This document shows, piece by piece, positions 1 to 11,922 of a stretch of 64,000 nt of DNA (its first letter is position 1; each line of letters begins with the position of its first letter). This DNA comes from Termitomyces sp. T153. Lineage: Eukaryota; Basidiomycota; Agaricomycetes; Agaricales; Lyophyllaceae. The stretch is from NCBI GenBank assembly GCA_018296165.2, contig JACKQL020000088.1:143469-207468 (forward strand), in the 5' to 3' direction. The position numbers and the translations under genes were made by a program. Under the pieces are notes generated by a model that was not told the DNA's origin, made no database searches, and was given only the letters and a program-made list of their open reading frames with translations.

Positions 1-1912
1 GAAGGCGGGCGGGCCCTTTTTTATTGGCGGGGTTGGGTGAGGCGGGGTTCGTCTTCGCAGTATAGTCGGTCCGGGTCGGGGTTGTGTTTTGGAGTGCTGC
101 GTCTGTGGGCGGGCCTGCTTCGGGTGGCGCTTTGGTGTGCTCCGGAGTGTCGATGACCGAGGGGGTAGGATGCGGGGTGATCAGTCCCAACCAGTTCCTT
201 CGGGTCCGGGGCCCAATTTGGGGTTCCGGGTCATCTACGTGATATTGCTCTCCTGACCAAAGGTAAGCCCGCGGCGGACAAAGGGGGTCTTACGTGTTTC
301 TGATACTTCCTCGAGTTCGGAGGTTCGGGGGTCGGTGGTTCCTTCATCGGGAAGAAGTGGGTGGTCCCGGAGTCGACTCAAGGGTCACTTGGTGGGGGTT
401 TGTTGGTTGTTCATGGTTGTTGGGGCGGCGGAAGGTCGGCCGCGGGAGGGCACTGGAGTGGGGCTCCCCGGGAGATGCGGCAGGGTCGGATTTACTCTTC
501 GTTCGTGTTCCGGAGCGGTCCGGAGATTGTGCAAGTGCAGGGGTGATAGTGGGGGGAGGCACTGCCAGCTTGTCTGGAGGCCCCGGTGATGTGGTCCCTG
601 TTTGGGCGGACATATTCCGGTGTAGGGGCGGGGTTCGGAGGGGGTGGTGATTTCTGTTGCGGAGTTGGGGCTACCAGGGCATCGTTGTCAAGCCGGCGCT
701 GTGAGTCCTCTTGGTCAGATGTCGGGGTCGGAGCGGAGGCCCTGGAGTCGTGTCGCCAGGGTCCGGAGCTGGATTGATGGGTTAGGAGGGGTCTGGGTGG
801 GACTGTTTCGGGCTGGCGCGGGGTCGTTTTGGGTCGTCGAGCCAGATGGGGGAGGTCTTTTGAGGATATGGGAGCGCGTGCCCTTGGGGTTGTCGGGTCG
901 CTTAAATGGCCGATCGTTGTTTTCTGGATGATGGTGGGGCTTCTCCCTCCCTTATATGAACATGTCAGCGAATTTAGAGCACTTAGGGAACTACTTCGTA
1001 TAGGGTCCTTTTTCCCTATAGTTAGTTCGGGGTGGCCCCTATGCTGGGGATTCCTTCGTGGGAGGTGGCGTAGTCTGGTGGCGGAGTGTAAGCTCGGGGA
1101 TGTTTTGGTCCTGTTCCGGGGTTGTCAGGGTCGGGTCGGGGAAGTCGGGGCCCCTTCATTTGTTGGGCGGAGGTGACGGCCGATCGATCGAGGTCCGGAA
1201 GCAGGTCACGGGGTTGGAGCATAGCCTAGGTCTGAGGTTCTTGTCCTGTGGTGGATTCGAGCTTGATTTTGATGGTTTCGGGGTTAGTTGTCGGAGGGTT
1301 TATTTCCTTGGAGGGGGTCGATAATAGGGTTTGGTGATGTTGTTGGTGATTAGTCGCGTTCGTCGGTCTGCGGGGTTGCTGGGGGGCCGGTGGATCCACA
1401 GGCGGGCTTCGGGGAAGCGCGTTCTCAGTGGTTTCTTTGTAGCTGGCGATCCTCGCGCTGTGGGTGACTGTTCCATGGCAGGTTGGCATTATTGTGGGTC
1501 GGAGGGCTGGCGCGGTGCCGGAGACCTTGTTACTCATTCGATCGGATGGTCGCCAGGCTTTAGGATGTTATTCTTTGGGTGATGTCGGGGTCGACTTTGT
1601 GCGAGAGAGCGGAGTTGGCGGGGAGTGTAGGGGTGGGGTGGAAGATGAGTTGACGGTTTGCGCGAGGGGTTGGGAGTTGGGTGTGAGTTGGGGAAGGTGT
1701 CCGTGGGGGGAGCCGTTGTATGAAAGTAACTGGAGCGGAGGGGACGTTTGGTGTCGGATCCACGACTCAATGTGCCTCGGCAAATTGGGCAGGGCCGTAT
1801 GAATCATAAGGGTTCCCCGGCGCGGGTAGACCATAGACATCGGAGTTATTTGATTGTGTGTGCGGAGATAATGCGGGCATCACGGACGGGGTAAGGTCGA
1901 GTCTTGATATTA
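1..1912 (-). mobile_element. Family A LTR element, internal region, CpG-rich copy (runs off the left edge)
   Basis: Read on the minus strand, this stretch follows the LTR at 1913-3077 and matches, in the same order, the internal region at 44512-47100 of the copy at 43.4 kb. For example, the segment around 100-215 is the reverse complement of a segment around 46980-47080. It is much richer in CG dinucleotides than that copy, where the same positions often read TG or CA. Translations on both strands are proline- or glycine-rich with no reverse transcriptase, protease or integrase motif, so I treat it as non-coding or of unknown coding capacity. The element continues beyond position 1. Confidence 0.7.
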
Positions 1913-3077
1913 TGTCAGGGTCCGCTGACCTCGGGGGCGCAGCTGCACTGGGCGAGTCCTTACTAGGCGGGCGTGATTCCCCTGCATTGGTGACCGGACA
2001 CTCAAAGACATTCTGGGTCCTGGTGGTTTGCACGGGTAATTGGGGAGATGTGATCCAGACAGATCCGGGAAGGTCCGGAGAAGTCGGATTGTGGGGAAAT
2101 GAGACGGTCTTGGCGGGGTTCAGGCAGAAGGCCGTACGGGAGATTTGCGGAAGCAAGGGAGTAGGTGGCTGTGTGATCAATGGGGGCGGAGCCGGGGTTT
2201 GATGGGAGATCATTTGGAGTTGATGGAGTCCGGGACCGAGCGAAGAGTGAGGTTCGGACCTGGTAAGGGGTGTCGGGGTTCGTAATTATAATCGCGGAGT
2301 TCGTGAGGTCGTTAGGGTTGATGAAGAATTGGGCACAAGGGTCAGACGACGTCACCGAGACGGCGTTGGACGAGACATTATGGAACAAGAGTAGATTCGA
2401 GTGGAGGTACGAAACGATAACGAGAACGATAACGAAAGGGGGACGAGACAAGACCGGGAGACTGAGATAAGACCGGGAGACTGAGATAAGATCGGGAGAC
2501 TGAGATAAGACCGGGAAACTGAGAGTAAGGAGAAAAAGACACGAAAACGAACACGAAACACAAAAAGGAAGCAATCAGACCATAGGTAACGTTAAGCAAT
2601 ATCAAGACTGGAGTACGAAGAGCTACTCGATGACTTATATACTGACTACCGGAGGACTTCGGGGTACGTCGGCTGTGGCGGCGGGGCTTGGCGGGGCTTG
2701 ACGGAGTGGGCGGGTGTCGGTTGTGATCGCAGGTCGTGCCGCGCTGATACGTTGATGGGATCGCGGGTTGTTCCGAGGTTGTCGTGATATTCCGGCATAG
2801 GTCGGAGGAAGCAGGGTGTCGAGTTGATGATGGGTGGGCGAAGATCAGGAATAGCGGGGGTGGTTCTCGGGGTTTGGGAAGCCCAGGGTAAGTGTCAGTG
2901 GCTGCGGGGCAGGCATCGAAGTTGGCCAGGGGGCCGTCGGAGTTAGCCGGGGATGTGTCGGAGTTAGCCGAAGTAGGCGTGGGCATGGGCGGAAGTTCGG
3001 CGGAGCGTTGGGGGTCCTTTTGGGGGTTCGGGGGTTTGATGGACGATGTGCGGGGCTTTGGGGAACGGGTCGTGACA
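1913..3077 (-). repeat. LTR of family A, copy a (CpG-rich)
   Basis: Minus-strand reading begins TGTCACGACC at 3077 and ends TGACA at 1913, giving perfect 5-bp terminal inverted ends. A TATA-like stretch lies near 2635-2642 and is shared with every other family A LTR. Around 2455-2525 there are about four tandem units of roughly 19 bp (GGGAGACTGAGATAAGACC type). It is the least decayed of the family A LTRs: where the others start TGTCATGACC, this one keeps the CpG. Confidence 0.8.
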
Positions 3078-5388
3078 AACTTATGGGGACTGGTCACTCT
3101 GAATCCTGCCCCCTTGTCACCAGCACTCCAAAGCACACCAAACACCCCCAAGCACACCTGCCCATGAATATGACCCCCTGGAGTGTAACGTCAACCTGAA
3201 CCAATATTTCGGAACGCAACAAAGCCCTGACCCCACATGCCTTTCGTCAAATACAATACTCTGGAGCTCAACAGAACCCCACCATATGCAGCCCCACCAA
3301 AACATAGATCTCAGGGAAACCCAACTCAGGACGACTGGAGAACCAGCTCCCACCAACTTATTACAAGGACCCCCTCTCCAGACCAACTATGCCATGAGGA
3401 TGAACCATGCTCCACCAACCCCACCAATGAAGAGGGCCCTGCCACCTTTGCCACCAGCATTGGCATAAGGGCCAGATCATGGGAAGACCTCCATCCCTCC
3501 TGCCAACCACACTGATAAGAAAACCAAAAGCCCCAAACCCTGCTGGACACACGAAAAAGATTCGAAGGTCTGCCCTCCTGTACCAACATGGCACACATCC
3601 CCACTGCAGACTGAAGAAAATCCCTACACTCCTGGTCAGAAATTCCGAGAATCAAACCCAATAATACTAAAATGCTATGGAACTCCACAGGAGAACTCCC
3701 TCCACCCCTGCCGAACCTTGGAAGCCCTCCCTGCAATGCTCCGCCCTGTCCCAACAAACCCTGGGACTAGCCAGCACAGATGGCACTATCAGGCATAACT
3801 TCTGCCTCTGAATTCATGAGGGATTCAACTCTCACTCACACCTCTGCATGTTTCACTTACTTTGCCCTCATACAAACTAAAACCTCACTTCACATGCCCA
3901 GGGACCAAGAAAAGAACATGTTTGCATATAAAAATTACATATATATACAAGGCAAGGGAGGCAGCAAGTCTGAAAGCAACAAGAAACGGGGCCCACACCC
4001 ACCCCCTCATTCCCTCCCCAGATCCCCTGGCAACCCTATCCCCAGATCGACTTCCATCTGGGCCTGCACCACTGCCAAGACCTCCACCAACCCCAGCGAC
4101 ACCTCCCCTGCATCAACTGCCACCTCCCACCATGACCCCAGGGCCACCGCATTGCATCGCCAATGCCCCGCCAGCAACCTCTCCAATTGCGCCATCCCTG
4201 CTGCAACTCCAGGAGCTGAACTGCAGACCCCTGCATCAACCCATCCTGAATCAACGCGAACGCCGTGGAGGCACCATCCAGGAGGACCCAATGCTCCCAC
4301 ACCCAGCCTAACCCCAGAAAATGAACCATCAGTAACAAATGGAGGAGCAGAAGACCACTCACAAAGGACCCCCATGCACCCTGAAGCAGTCTCATTGGCC
4401 AACCAATCCTCCCTCTGCCTCACCGCTTCCAGCTCTGCCCACAGTGCATCCCCACCCTTCTGCTTTCCCCACGGGCTGCCCCTCCATCTGCATCAGATGC
4501 TCCCACAAGCCCTGCACCTCTAATGCTTGCTCCATCACCATGTGCACCAATGTGTTCCTTTCCTGCTCCATCGCCTCTTTCTCTGTCTGTGCCACGTCAT
4601 GGTCCTCCCTTGCCCATCAGAGCTCACCCTCCCATGCTGCCAATGACATCATCAAAGCCTCCACCTGCTTGCGAAGGAAGACCTCCATGATCAAAGAGGT
4701 AGGTGTGAAAGGACTTGATGACTGTTCCATGGGGTAGGAGAAAAGAGGAGAGACTTCAGAGGCCCTGCCAATAGCTCATGCCCACGTGGCCTCTTGCTGG
4801 GTCCTGCCCCCGAGGGCGGGGAGGCTTGGCACTTCCCACAAATCATTGCCAAGGACGCCCCCTTTCCCCAACCACCCTGCAAAAACCCCGCCTTCCCCAC
4901 AGACTGCCCCATGCTCGCCTCCTTCGGCAATGCAGGATGAAACTTGGTCTGCTTTGGGACCCCCAGGAAATCCACCACCACCACCATGGACAACTCTATA
5001 AAAACTCCGTCAGTTATCCCGAGAAGACAAGTCAACACCACTTATGACTCTGGTCCCTGGCACTAGCACAGCACCGATGCTCAAACTCCTCCCCCCCACT
5101 GTCATACACCACCACCTCATCCAAATCAGAAGGCAATGGAGCGGGGGAGATTACTGGAATGCTGGGGGAGGACATGATGAAATTTGGGAGATCCTGGGGT
5201 ACGTCCAAGGCTTTTAATTGATTGAAGAGAACTCTGATGAAGTGGCAGCTGCACTTCAACTTTGTATCCCATGCCACTATCACTTGCTGCAGACTGATCA
5301 ATATTGCTTGGCTTTGACTCCCATGCCCCTGCCAATCCCCATCCTGCTCCCCGTGTCTTGAAGGGTCTTGATGCTGAAGGGGGGGTGA
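3078..5388 (+). mobile_element. Family A element b, internal region (5'-truncated)
   Basis: This is the plus-oriented internal region of family A. It begins at the point equivalent to about 46980 in the 43-60 kb copy and ends in a G-rich polypurine tract (5378-5388) directly before the LTR at 5389. It abuts the opposite-oriented LTR at 3077, so two copies meet in inverted orientation. No sense-strand pol is seen. The minus strand carries a damaged copy of the family A antisense gene. Confidence 0.7.
4007..5175 (-). pseudogene. Antisense Zn-cluster gene of family A, copy b (deleted)
   Basis: The start ATG at 5175 opens an exon beginning MSSPS and containing the conserved patch VVVYDSGGEEFE, also found at the same place in the copies starting at 11705 and 60628. 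The first intron donor reads ATAAGT where GTGAGC is expected. Exon 2 (residues like SMVVVVDFLG) is cut short and joined to sequence equivalent to the end of exon 3, so the Cys-cluster exon is missing. The last exon has conserved patches around WVWEHWVLLDGAS and, in a second frame, LLAGHWRCNAVA and VVQAQMEVDLG, ending at the TGA at 4007. That needs at least one frameshift. The product is probably not made. Function unknown; see the copy at 10109-11705. Confidence 0.55.
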
Positions 5389-6566
5389 TGTCATGACCCA
5401 TTCCCTGAAGCCCCGAACACTGCCCGACAAACCCCTGCTCCCCCGGAACCCCCCAACGCTTTGTCAAACTTCCCCAGCACTCTGCACCTACTCCAGCTAA
5501 CTCTGGCACCTTCTCAGTTAACTCTGATGGCCCCCTGGCCAACTCCGACATCTTTCCCGCAGCTGCTGGCACTTTCCCTGGACTTCCTGAGCCCCTGGAA
5601 CCACTCCCCTGCCATGCCTGACCCCATTACATGTCATCAACTCAACACCCTGGCTTCCCCAACTTATCCTAGAGTATCACGACAGCCTTGGAATGGACCA
5701 CGTCACAATTGATCCCATCAACATATCAACGTGGCCCACCCTCTGATTGTAACTGACACCCATTGACTCTGTTGAGCTCCGCCAAGCCCCGCCACCACAG
5801 CCAATGTCCCCGGAGCTCTTCAGTAGTCAGTATATAAGACATAGAGTAGCTCTTTGTACTCTAGTCTTGATATTGCTTAACATTACCTATGGTCTGATTT
5901 GTTCCTTCTTGTGTTTTGTGTCTCATGTTTCATTTTTCTTATCTCAGTCTCCCAGTCTTATCTCAGTCTCCTGGTCTTATCTCAGTCTCCCAGTCTTATC
6001 TCAGTCTCCCAGTCTTGTCTTGTCTCCATTTTGTTATCATTCTTGTTATTGTTTTGTATCTCCATGCAAATCCATTCTTGTTCCATCTCGACTCCATTTC
6101 ATTTTGTCCAATGCTGTCTCAGTGACTCCATCTAGCTGTTGTGCCCAAGTCTTCCTCAACCTTAACGACCATACAAACTCTGTGATTACAATTACAAACC
6201 CCGACACTCCTTTGCCAGATCCAAACCTTGCTCTCACTCAGTCCTGGACTCCATCAACCCCAATTGATCCTCCATCAAACCCCAGCTCTGCTCCCATTGA
6301 TTGCATAGCCTCTTACCCCTTTGTGTCCACAAATCTCCCATACAGTCTTCTGCCTGAACCCCGCCAAGCCTGTCCCATTTCCTCGCAATCCGACTTCTCT
6401 GGACCTCTCCGGACCTGTTCAGATCACATCCCACTAACTATCCGCACAAGCAATCAGTGTTCAGAATGCTTTTTGAGTGTCCAGTTGCCAAGTGCAAGGG
6501 GATCATGCCCACTTAGTAAGGACTCGCCCAGTGCAGCTGAGCCCCCAGGGTCAGTGGAACCTGACA
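5389..6566 (+). repeat. LTR of family A, copy b
   Basis: It starts TGTCATGACCC just after a polypurine tract (GGGGGGGTGA) and ends CCTGACA at 6566. The TATA-like stretch is at about 5829-5836. A pyrimidine-rich tandem array around 5940-6020 has about four copies of an 18-19-bp unit (CAGTCTCCCAGTCTTATCT type). It looks like the 3' LTR of the internal region to its left. Confidence 0.8.
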
Positions 6567-7268
6567 GTAGCTCTCTGTACTCTAGTCTTGATATTGATTT
6601 GCTTAACATTACCTATGGTTTGATTGTTTCTCTCTTGTGTTTTGTGTTATGTTTCCTTTACTCTCAGTCTCCCAGTCTTATTTCAGTCTCCCAGTCTTGT
6701 CTTGTCTCTTTTCTGTTATTGTTCTTGTTATTGTTTTGTATCTCTGCCTGAATCTATTTTTGTTCTCATCTCAATCTCATCTCAACTCCATTTCATTCTG
6801 TTCATCTCTGCCTTGTCTCATTTGATCTGTTTCATCTCTCATACTCAAGTCCTTTCCAACTTTCATGCTGTTACAAACTCCATGCTTATGATTATGAACA
6901 ACACACATTCTTTAATCCAACTCTGGACCTCACTAAAGACTTGGCTCCGAATCCCATCAACTTCTGTTGATCCCCCATCAAGCTCCAGCTCCACTCCCAC
7001 CACTTGTGTAGCCTCCACTTCCTCTGTGCCTACAGTACCTGCTTCTGGACTTGTACCTGACACTCCATCAAGCTTGTCCCTTTTCCTGCAACTTATCCTA
7101 GATTCCTCCAGACCACCCTGGACTTGTTTGGATCACTCTTCTCACTTCTCCTCACAAGTCCCCCATGTCTAGAACCCCTCTGAGTGCCTAGTTGTCAGTG
7201 CAGGAAATCATATCTGCCTAGTAAGGACTTGCCCAGTGCAGCTGAGCTCCCATGGTCAGCAGAACCTA
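6567..7268 (+). repeat. Partial family A LTR, 3' part, in tandem with copy b
   Basis: Directly after the LTR ending at 6566, the sequence restarts at the family A motif just downstream of the TATA region (AGTAGCTCTCTGTACTC) and runs to the usual LTR end, with the final TGACA altered to CTAATA. The first part of the LTR is missing, so this is a truncated second LTR joined in the same orientation. Confidence 0.65.
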
Positions 7269-7289
7269 ATAGGGATCATGGTGCCAGAT

Positions 7290-8074
7290 GATAGGATGAT
7301 CTTTCCTTCAGCATTGCAACAGATCTTACCCTATTGAATTATTTGTTCCAATTTCATACAAGTGCCTTGGACCATGGTGTGACCTGTTTCACCACAAAAG
7401 TGGCAAGTGCTATTGGCAAACTGTTGACAGGGTTGAGCATTACCATTGGTCCAGAGGGCTTCCAGATGTTCCAAGGTGCTGACAATCACTGGGGTTGTCA
7501 CTAATTCCAAGGTTTCCCATGTAGACATAGGCAACAGAGGAGCCGGTGCATTCACAATTAGCAATGACAAGGAAATACTGCTAGTGCCATTGCTGGTCTT
7601 AGTTGTAGAGGTATCCGTGCCCTTTAAAACCCACTTGGTGCCTTCAAAGACTTGGTCAACATTGTAAGGGTCCTCAGGGTGGTGGTCAGGAAGAGTGATC
7701 TCAAGATGGCAGACAATTTTGGACCATAGTAATGTAGGGATACCTTGTTGGAATAGGAAATGTTTCTTGTTGCAGTATAGTTTGCCATTAGTGAGTAACC
7801 ATCTAGTGATATGTTGGAAGTCCCGGTAGTAATGAGAGAACCTGCCCAAAGTCACTAACTCACTGTTAAAAGTTTGGTTGACAAATTGTTCTAGGTTGCC
7901 AAGGTTATAACAAGCACTAGCATCTGTGCTAGGGTACAGCCTGAGCACTGCTGCCTTCTATTCCTGGTAAGTGTAACGTTAGGGAGCATTGTTGCTAATG
8001 ACAATGTTATCACCAAATTCAGGTAAGCCAAGCCAGGTTTTTGCCATGTTGTAAGAGACATATCAAGATGCTAC
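7290..8074 (-). pseudogene. Ty3/Gypsy gag fragment (family C relative)
   Basis: The minus-strand translation matches the family C gag at 50183-50780 almost residue for residue, for example MAKTWLGLPEFGDN, ACYNLGNLEQFVNQTFNS and YYRDFQHI. After that core it keeps a zinc-knuckle-like segment, CHFCGETGHTMVQGTC near 7370-7420, which the family C copy has lost. At least two in-frame stops lie in the first 40 codons (around 7950-8000). There is no protease or pol downstream. It is a gag relic sandwiched between family A and family B LTR pieces. Confidence 0.75.
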
Positions 8075-8213
8075 TATAAGAGCAACCTCTGGAATGGCAG
8101 ATTGGAGTCATGCAGTCAGTAGAGGGGAAACTAAAGAGAGCCCCAGAGACATTAAACAAGCTGCAGAAATGCTGTAACCAGTCACAGAGGTTGGAAATGG
8201 AAGTCTCCTGACA
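8075..8213 (-). repeat. Family B LTR, internally deleted
   Basis: It shares both ends with the 369-bp LTR at 20253-20621 (start TATAAGAGCAACCTC, end CCTGACA) but lacks the middle. On the minus strand the polypurine-like run GAGGGGGAGTGA lies just before it, so it is best read as the 3' LTR of a minus-oriented element. Confidence 0.6.
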
Positions 8214-8305
8214 TCACTCCCCCTCTATCATGCAGTGTCTCAACATGTGGGGTAAAAGAAGTTCCTGATTGCTCAGTCCACTGGTGAGATAGGGTAGATC
8301 CCTCA
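8214..8305. other. Short spacer between LTR remnants
   Basis: The sequence starts with the pyrimidine run TCACTCCCCCTCTATC that follows family B LTRs, then about 75 bp similar to 43275-43380. It is probably the 3' end of a family B internal region. No coding sequence is seen. Confidence 0.4.
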
Positions 8306-9419
8306 TGTCATGACCCATTCCCTGAAGCCCCGTACACCACCCGACAAACCCCTGCTCCCCTGGAACCCCCCCCTGACACTTTGTTGAACTTCCCTAGCAC
8401 TCTGCACCTACTCTGGCTAACTCTGACACATTCTTGGCTAACTCTAATGGCCCCCTGGCCAACTCTGACGTCTTCTCCACAGCTGCCAGTGCTTCCCCTG
8501 GACTTTCTGAGGCCCTGAGACTACTCCCCCACCATGCCTGACTCCATTACACATCATCAACTTGACACCCTAGCTCCTCTAACTTACCCTAGAGTATCAC
8601 GACAACCTTGGAACAGACTGCGTTGCAATTGATCCCATCAACATATCAATGTGGCCCACCCTCTGATCATAACTGACACCTGTTGACTCTGTTGAGCTCT
8701 GCCAAGCCCCACCACCACAGCCAATGTCCCCGGAGCTCTTCAGTAGTCAGTATATAAGACATAGAGTAGCTCCTCATACTCTAGTCTTGAGATTACTTAT
8801 CTATGTACTGGCCTTTCCTGATGTGTTTCTGATTGTTTCTTCTCATGTTTTGTGTCCTGTGTCTTGTTTTCCTTATTCTCAGTCTCCCAGTCTTATCTTG
8901 TCTCTATTCCATTATCTTTTTGTTATCATTCCATGCCTCTGCCTGAATCTATTCTCATTTTCATCTCATCTTCGTCTCATTTTGTTTGACTCCATCTTGT
9001 CTTGTTTGATTCTGTCTATTGTGTTCAAGTCCTCTCAACTCTAATGTCCTCATGAACTCTGCCATTACAATTACGAACCTCTGACACTTGTTACCAACCC
9101 TGGACCCTGCTATACACTCAGCTCCAAACCCCATCAACCCCTGTTGATCCTCCATCAGAACTCTGGCTCTGCTCCTGTCATCCGCATAGCCTCCACCTCC
9201 TCCGCACCCACAATACTCACACATAGACTTATGCCTGAACCCCACCAAGCCTGTCCCCTGTCCCCACAACTCATCTTCTACTCCTCTGGACTTCCCTGGA
9301 CTTGCTTGGACCAATCTCCACTAACCACCCTCACAAGTTCCCAATGCTTGGAACACCTCCGAGTGCCCAGTTGTCAGTGCAGAGAATCATGTCCACCTAG
9401 TAAGAACTCGCCCAGTGTA
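8306..9419 (+). repeat. LTR of family A, copy c (5' LTR, 3' end missing)
   Basis: It starts TGTCATGACCC and tracks LTR d (11923-13068) closely, including the TATA region near 8750 and the shared codable stretch near 9144-9400. It breaks at 9419, within CCCAGTGTA, about 40 bp before the normal TGACA end, where internal sequence begins. Confidence 0.8.
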
Positions 9420-10108
9420 CTCCATGCTGACCAATCCCACAGCACAGATGGCACAGAAAACAGCCCCTGCAAACTTACTATAGGGACCACCCTACTCAGG
9501 GGCTCTGCTGCTAAGCCGCTAGGGACTCCCTCCTCTAACTGACTGCACCCTAAGGACAAACCTCACTCCACTACCCCCACCATCATCAAAAAAGGACCCC
9601 TGCCACCCTACCACCTACATTGGCATAAAGGCCAGACTGCCAGAAGACCCCACCCCTCCCGCCAGCCACACCAACAAAAGACCAAAACCCCGGCCACCCT
9701 AAACACATGTTGAAGACCCAGAGGTCCACCTCCTTGAACCAGCACAACACACATCTCTGCTGCAGACTGAGGAAAACCCCTACACCCTGGGTCTGAGACC
9801 CTGAGAATCAAACCCAGCAATGCTGCCAAAAAACACTATGGAACTCTGCAGGAAGACTCCCAACACCTCCACCAAGCCTCAGAACTCTTTCTACAATGCT
9901 CTGCTCTGCTCTGACAACTCCAGGACTAGCCAACACAGATGGCACTAGTGGGCCTAACTCCCACCTCTGGATTCACTAGGGATTCAACTCCCACCCACAC
10001 CCCTGCATGAATGACAAGGAAGCATTGAAAAGTACAAAAAATATATGATATAAGGCAGAATGGAGCAGCAAACTCAAAGACAACAAGAAGCAGGGCCTGG
10101 CCACCCCC

Positions 10109-11705
10109 TCACTCTCCTCCCAGAACCCCTGCCATCCCTACCCCCAAATCAATCTCCATCTGGGCCTACACCACTGCCAAGACTTCTGCCAGCTCTGGCA
10201 AAGCCTCCCCCATGTCTGCCGCCACTTCCCACCACAACTCTGGAGCCACTGCATTACACCATCAATGCCCCGCCAGCAACCTCCCCATCCTCACCATCTC
10301 CTGCTGCAGCTCTGGAGGCTGACCCATGGGCATCTGCACCAACCCATCTTGGATCAAGGTAAATGCTGTGGAGGCACCATCCAAAAGAACCCGGTGCTCC
10401 TGCACCCAACCTGGCCCCAACATGATCCATTTAGTAACAGGTGGAGAAGTGGAAATGACACTTATGAAGGATCCCCACATGCCCTGAAGCAGCCTCATTG
10501 GCCAGCCAATCCTTCCTCTGCCTTGCTACCTCCAACTCTACTCATAGCAAACCACCCTCTGGTGCCATTTCCTACTCCTCCTTCTCCTCTGTGGGCTGCA
10601 CCTCCTGCTGCGTCAGATGCATCCACAAGCCCCATACCTCCAGCACTTGCTCCAGCACCACCTGCACTAAGGTGTTCCATGCCCGCTCCAATGCCTCCTT
10701 CTCTGCCCGCACTACATCTTGATCCTCCCTCACTCACCAAAGCTCCCCCTCCTGCACTGTCAATGCTGCTGTTAGCATCTCCACCTGCTTGTGAAGGAAG
10801 ACCTCTGTGATCAAAGATGGGGGCTTTGGAGAACTTGATGCCCATCCCAAGGCAGTGTCTGGGGTAGAAGAGTGAACATGAAACCCTGGAAGACCTGCCA
10901 TCAGCTCGTACCCCCATGGCCTCTTGCTGGGCCCTGCCCCCAATGACAGGGAAGCTCTCCACTTACCACAGTCTGCTGCCGAGGATGCCCCCTCCCTCCG
11001 CCCACTCCATGGAGGCCCCACCTGCTCCACAGACTCTGTGCCCACCTCCCCCAACACCCAGGTCTTCTGCACCTTGCCTAGCTGACTCTGCACCCAGTCC
11101 TCATCCCACCTTTGCTCCGTGGCAATGCACGCCACTTGCCACTCTAACGAGATCGAGCACTTCTCATGGCTCGCGTGACATGGAAGGCAAATGGAAGTGT
11201 CATGCCGTGAGCCCATGGAGGGTGCATCAAAGATGCAGGCCTTGCCCCACCGCACACAGAGAACACACTGAGAACAATGGATCAGCACATGTGACAAAGG
11301 GGAACTCAAAGACTCACTGGAGCCTCATTTGGGCACCATTCCATCATTGGGGGGCCCCAAGCCCACGCCAACACCCTTGCAAACTCCTCCACCATCACCT
11401 CTACCTAAGGGATTTGCTGCAGTAGAGGGACCCCTTCCGCATTCCCTGCTGCCAATTGGGGCACTGCAGGACAAAATTCAGCCCACCTAAGGCCCCCCGG
11501 AGAACCCACCACTACTGCGGACAATTCTGCAGAACTCCGTCAGCCACTCTGAAGAAACAGGTCAATGCTGCTCACAACTCCAGTATATCGTACCAACTCA
11601 GCACTGATGCTTGAACTCCTCCCCCTCACTGTCATACACAATCACCACATCTGTGTCTGAAATCAACAGAGTGGGGGAAGTGGCTGAATAACTGGGAGAG
11701 GACAT
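10109..11705 (-). pseudogene. Antisense Zn2Cys6-like gene of family A, copy c-d
   Basis: Five exons can be followed on the strand opposite to the element: 11705-11576, 11526-11318, 11267-10967, 10858-10466 and 10410-10109, about 444 codons. Exon 1 starts MSSPSYSATSP and carries VVIVYDSEGEEFK. Exon 3 opens directly on a six-cysteine cluster with spacing CX2CX6CX15CX2CX6C (CVLC, AC, CLPC, EKC), the arrangement of fungal binuclear zinc clusters. Exon 4 has coiled-coil-like sequence (REDQDVVRAEKEALERAW). Exon 5 has LLAGH and AQMEIDLGVG before the stop. In-frame stops occur at the exon 1/2 junction, in exon 2 (after QQIP), in exon 4 and in exon 5, and the fourth donor is AT instead of GT, so this copy is dead. 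A DNA-binding role is inferred only from the cysteine pattern. Confidence 0.6.
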
Positions 11706-11910
11706 GACAAAGAATTTGAGGAAGCCCCGGAGTACATCCAAGGCCTTTTAATTGATTAGGAAGAACTCCCTGATGAAGTGGTGGCCATGCTTCAACTTTG
11801 CCTCCCATGCTGCCATCACTCACTGCAGATTGATTAATATTACTGGGCTTCAACTCCCACACCCCACCAATCCCTGACCCGCTCCCCACATCTTGAGGGT
11901 CTCGATACTG

Positions 11911-11922
11911 AAGGGGGGGTGA
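11911..11922 (+). promoter_or_regulatory. Polypurine tract of family A element c-d
   Basis: AAGGGGGGGTGA sits directly before the LTR start TGTCA. The same tract precedes LTR b (5378-5388) and the LTR stub at 60849. It sets the sense orientation of family A as plus in these copies. Confidence 0.65.

Larger units (their letters stand above)
9420..11922 (+). mobile_element. Family A element c-d, internal region with 2.8-kb deletion
   Basis: This is flanked by same-orientation LTRs c and d, so it is one element (8306-13068). Aligned by eye with the 43-60 kb copy, position 9420 corresponds to about 47268, so everything from the last 30 bp of the 5' LTR to there (about 2.8 kb) is absent. The rest is collinear and ends in the polypurine tract at about 11911-11922. 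No sense-strand gag or pol is visible. The minus strand carries the five-exon antisense gene. Confidence 0.75.

Noticed and set aside
294..931. Several open frames of 60-118 codons at the left edge
   Set aside because: They are GC-rich random frames in element A; the same frames are not conserved in the copy at 44.5-47 kb.
2378..3157. A 259-codon minus-strand frame crossing the CpG-rich LTR a
   Set aside because: It runs through the whole LTR and its tandem array and is not kept in the other four LTRs.
5940..6020. A CRISPR-like array of short direct repeats
   Set aside because: The units are contiguous with no spacers and lie in an LTR of a eukaryotic element.
5804..6751. A 315-codon plus-strand frame over LTR b, with hydrophobic runs resembling a membrane protein
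   Set aside because: It spans the LTR, its tandem array and the junction with the second partial LTR; the hydrophobic repeats are translations of the CAGTCTCCCAGTCTTA array.
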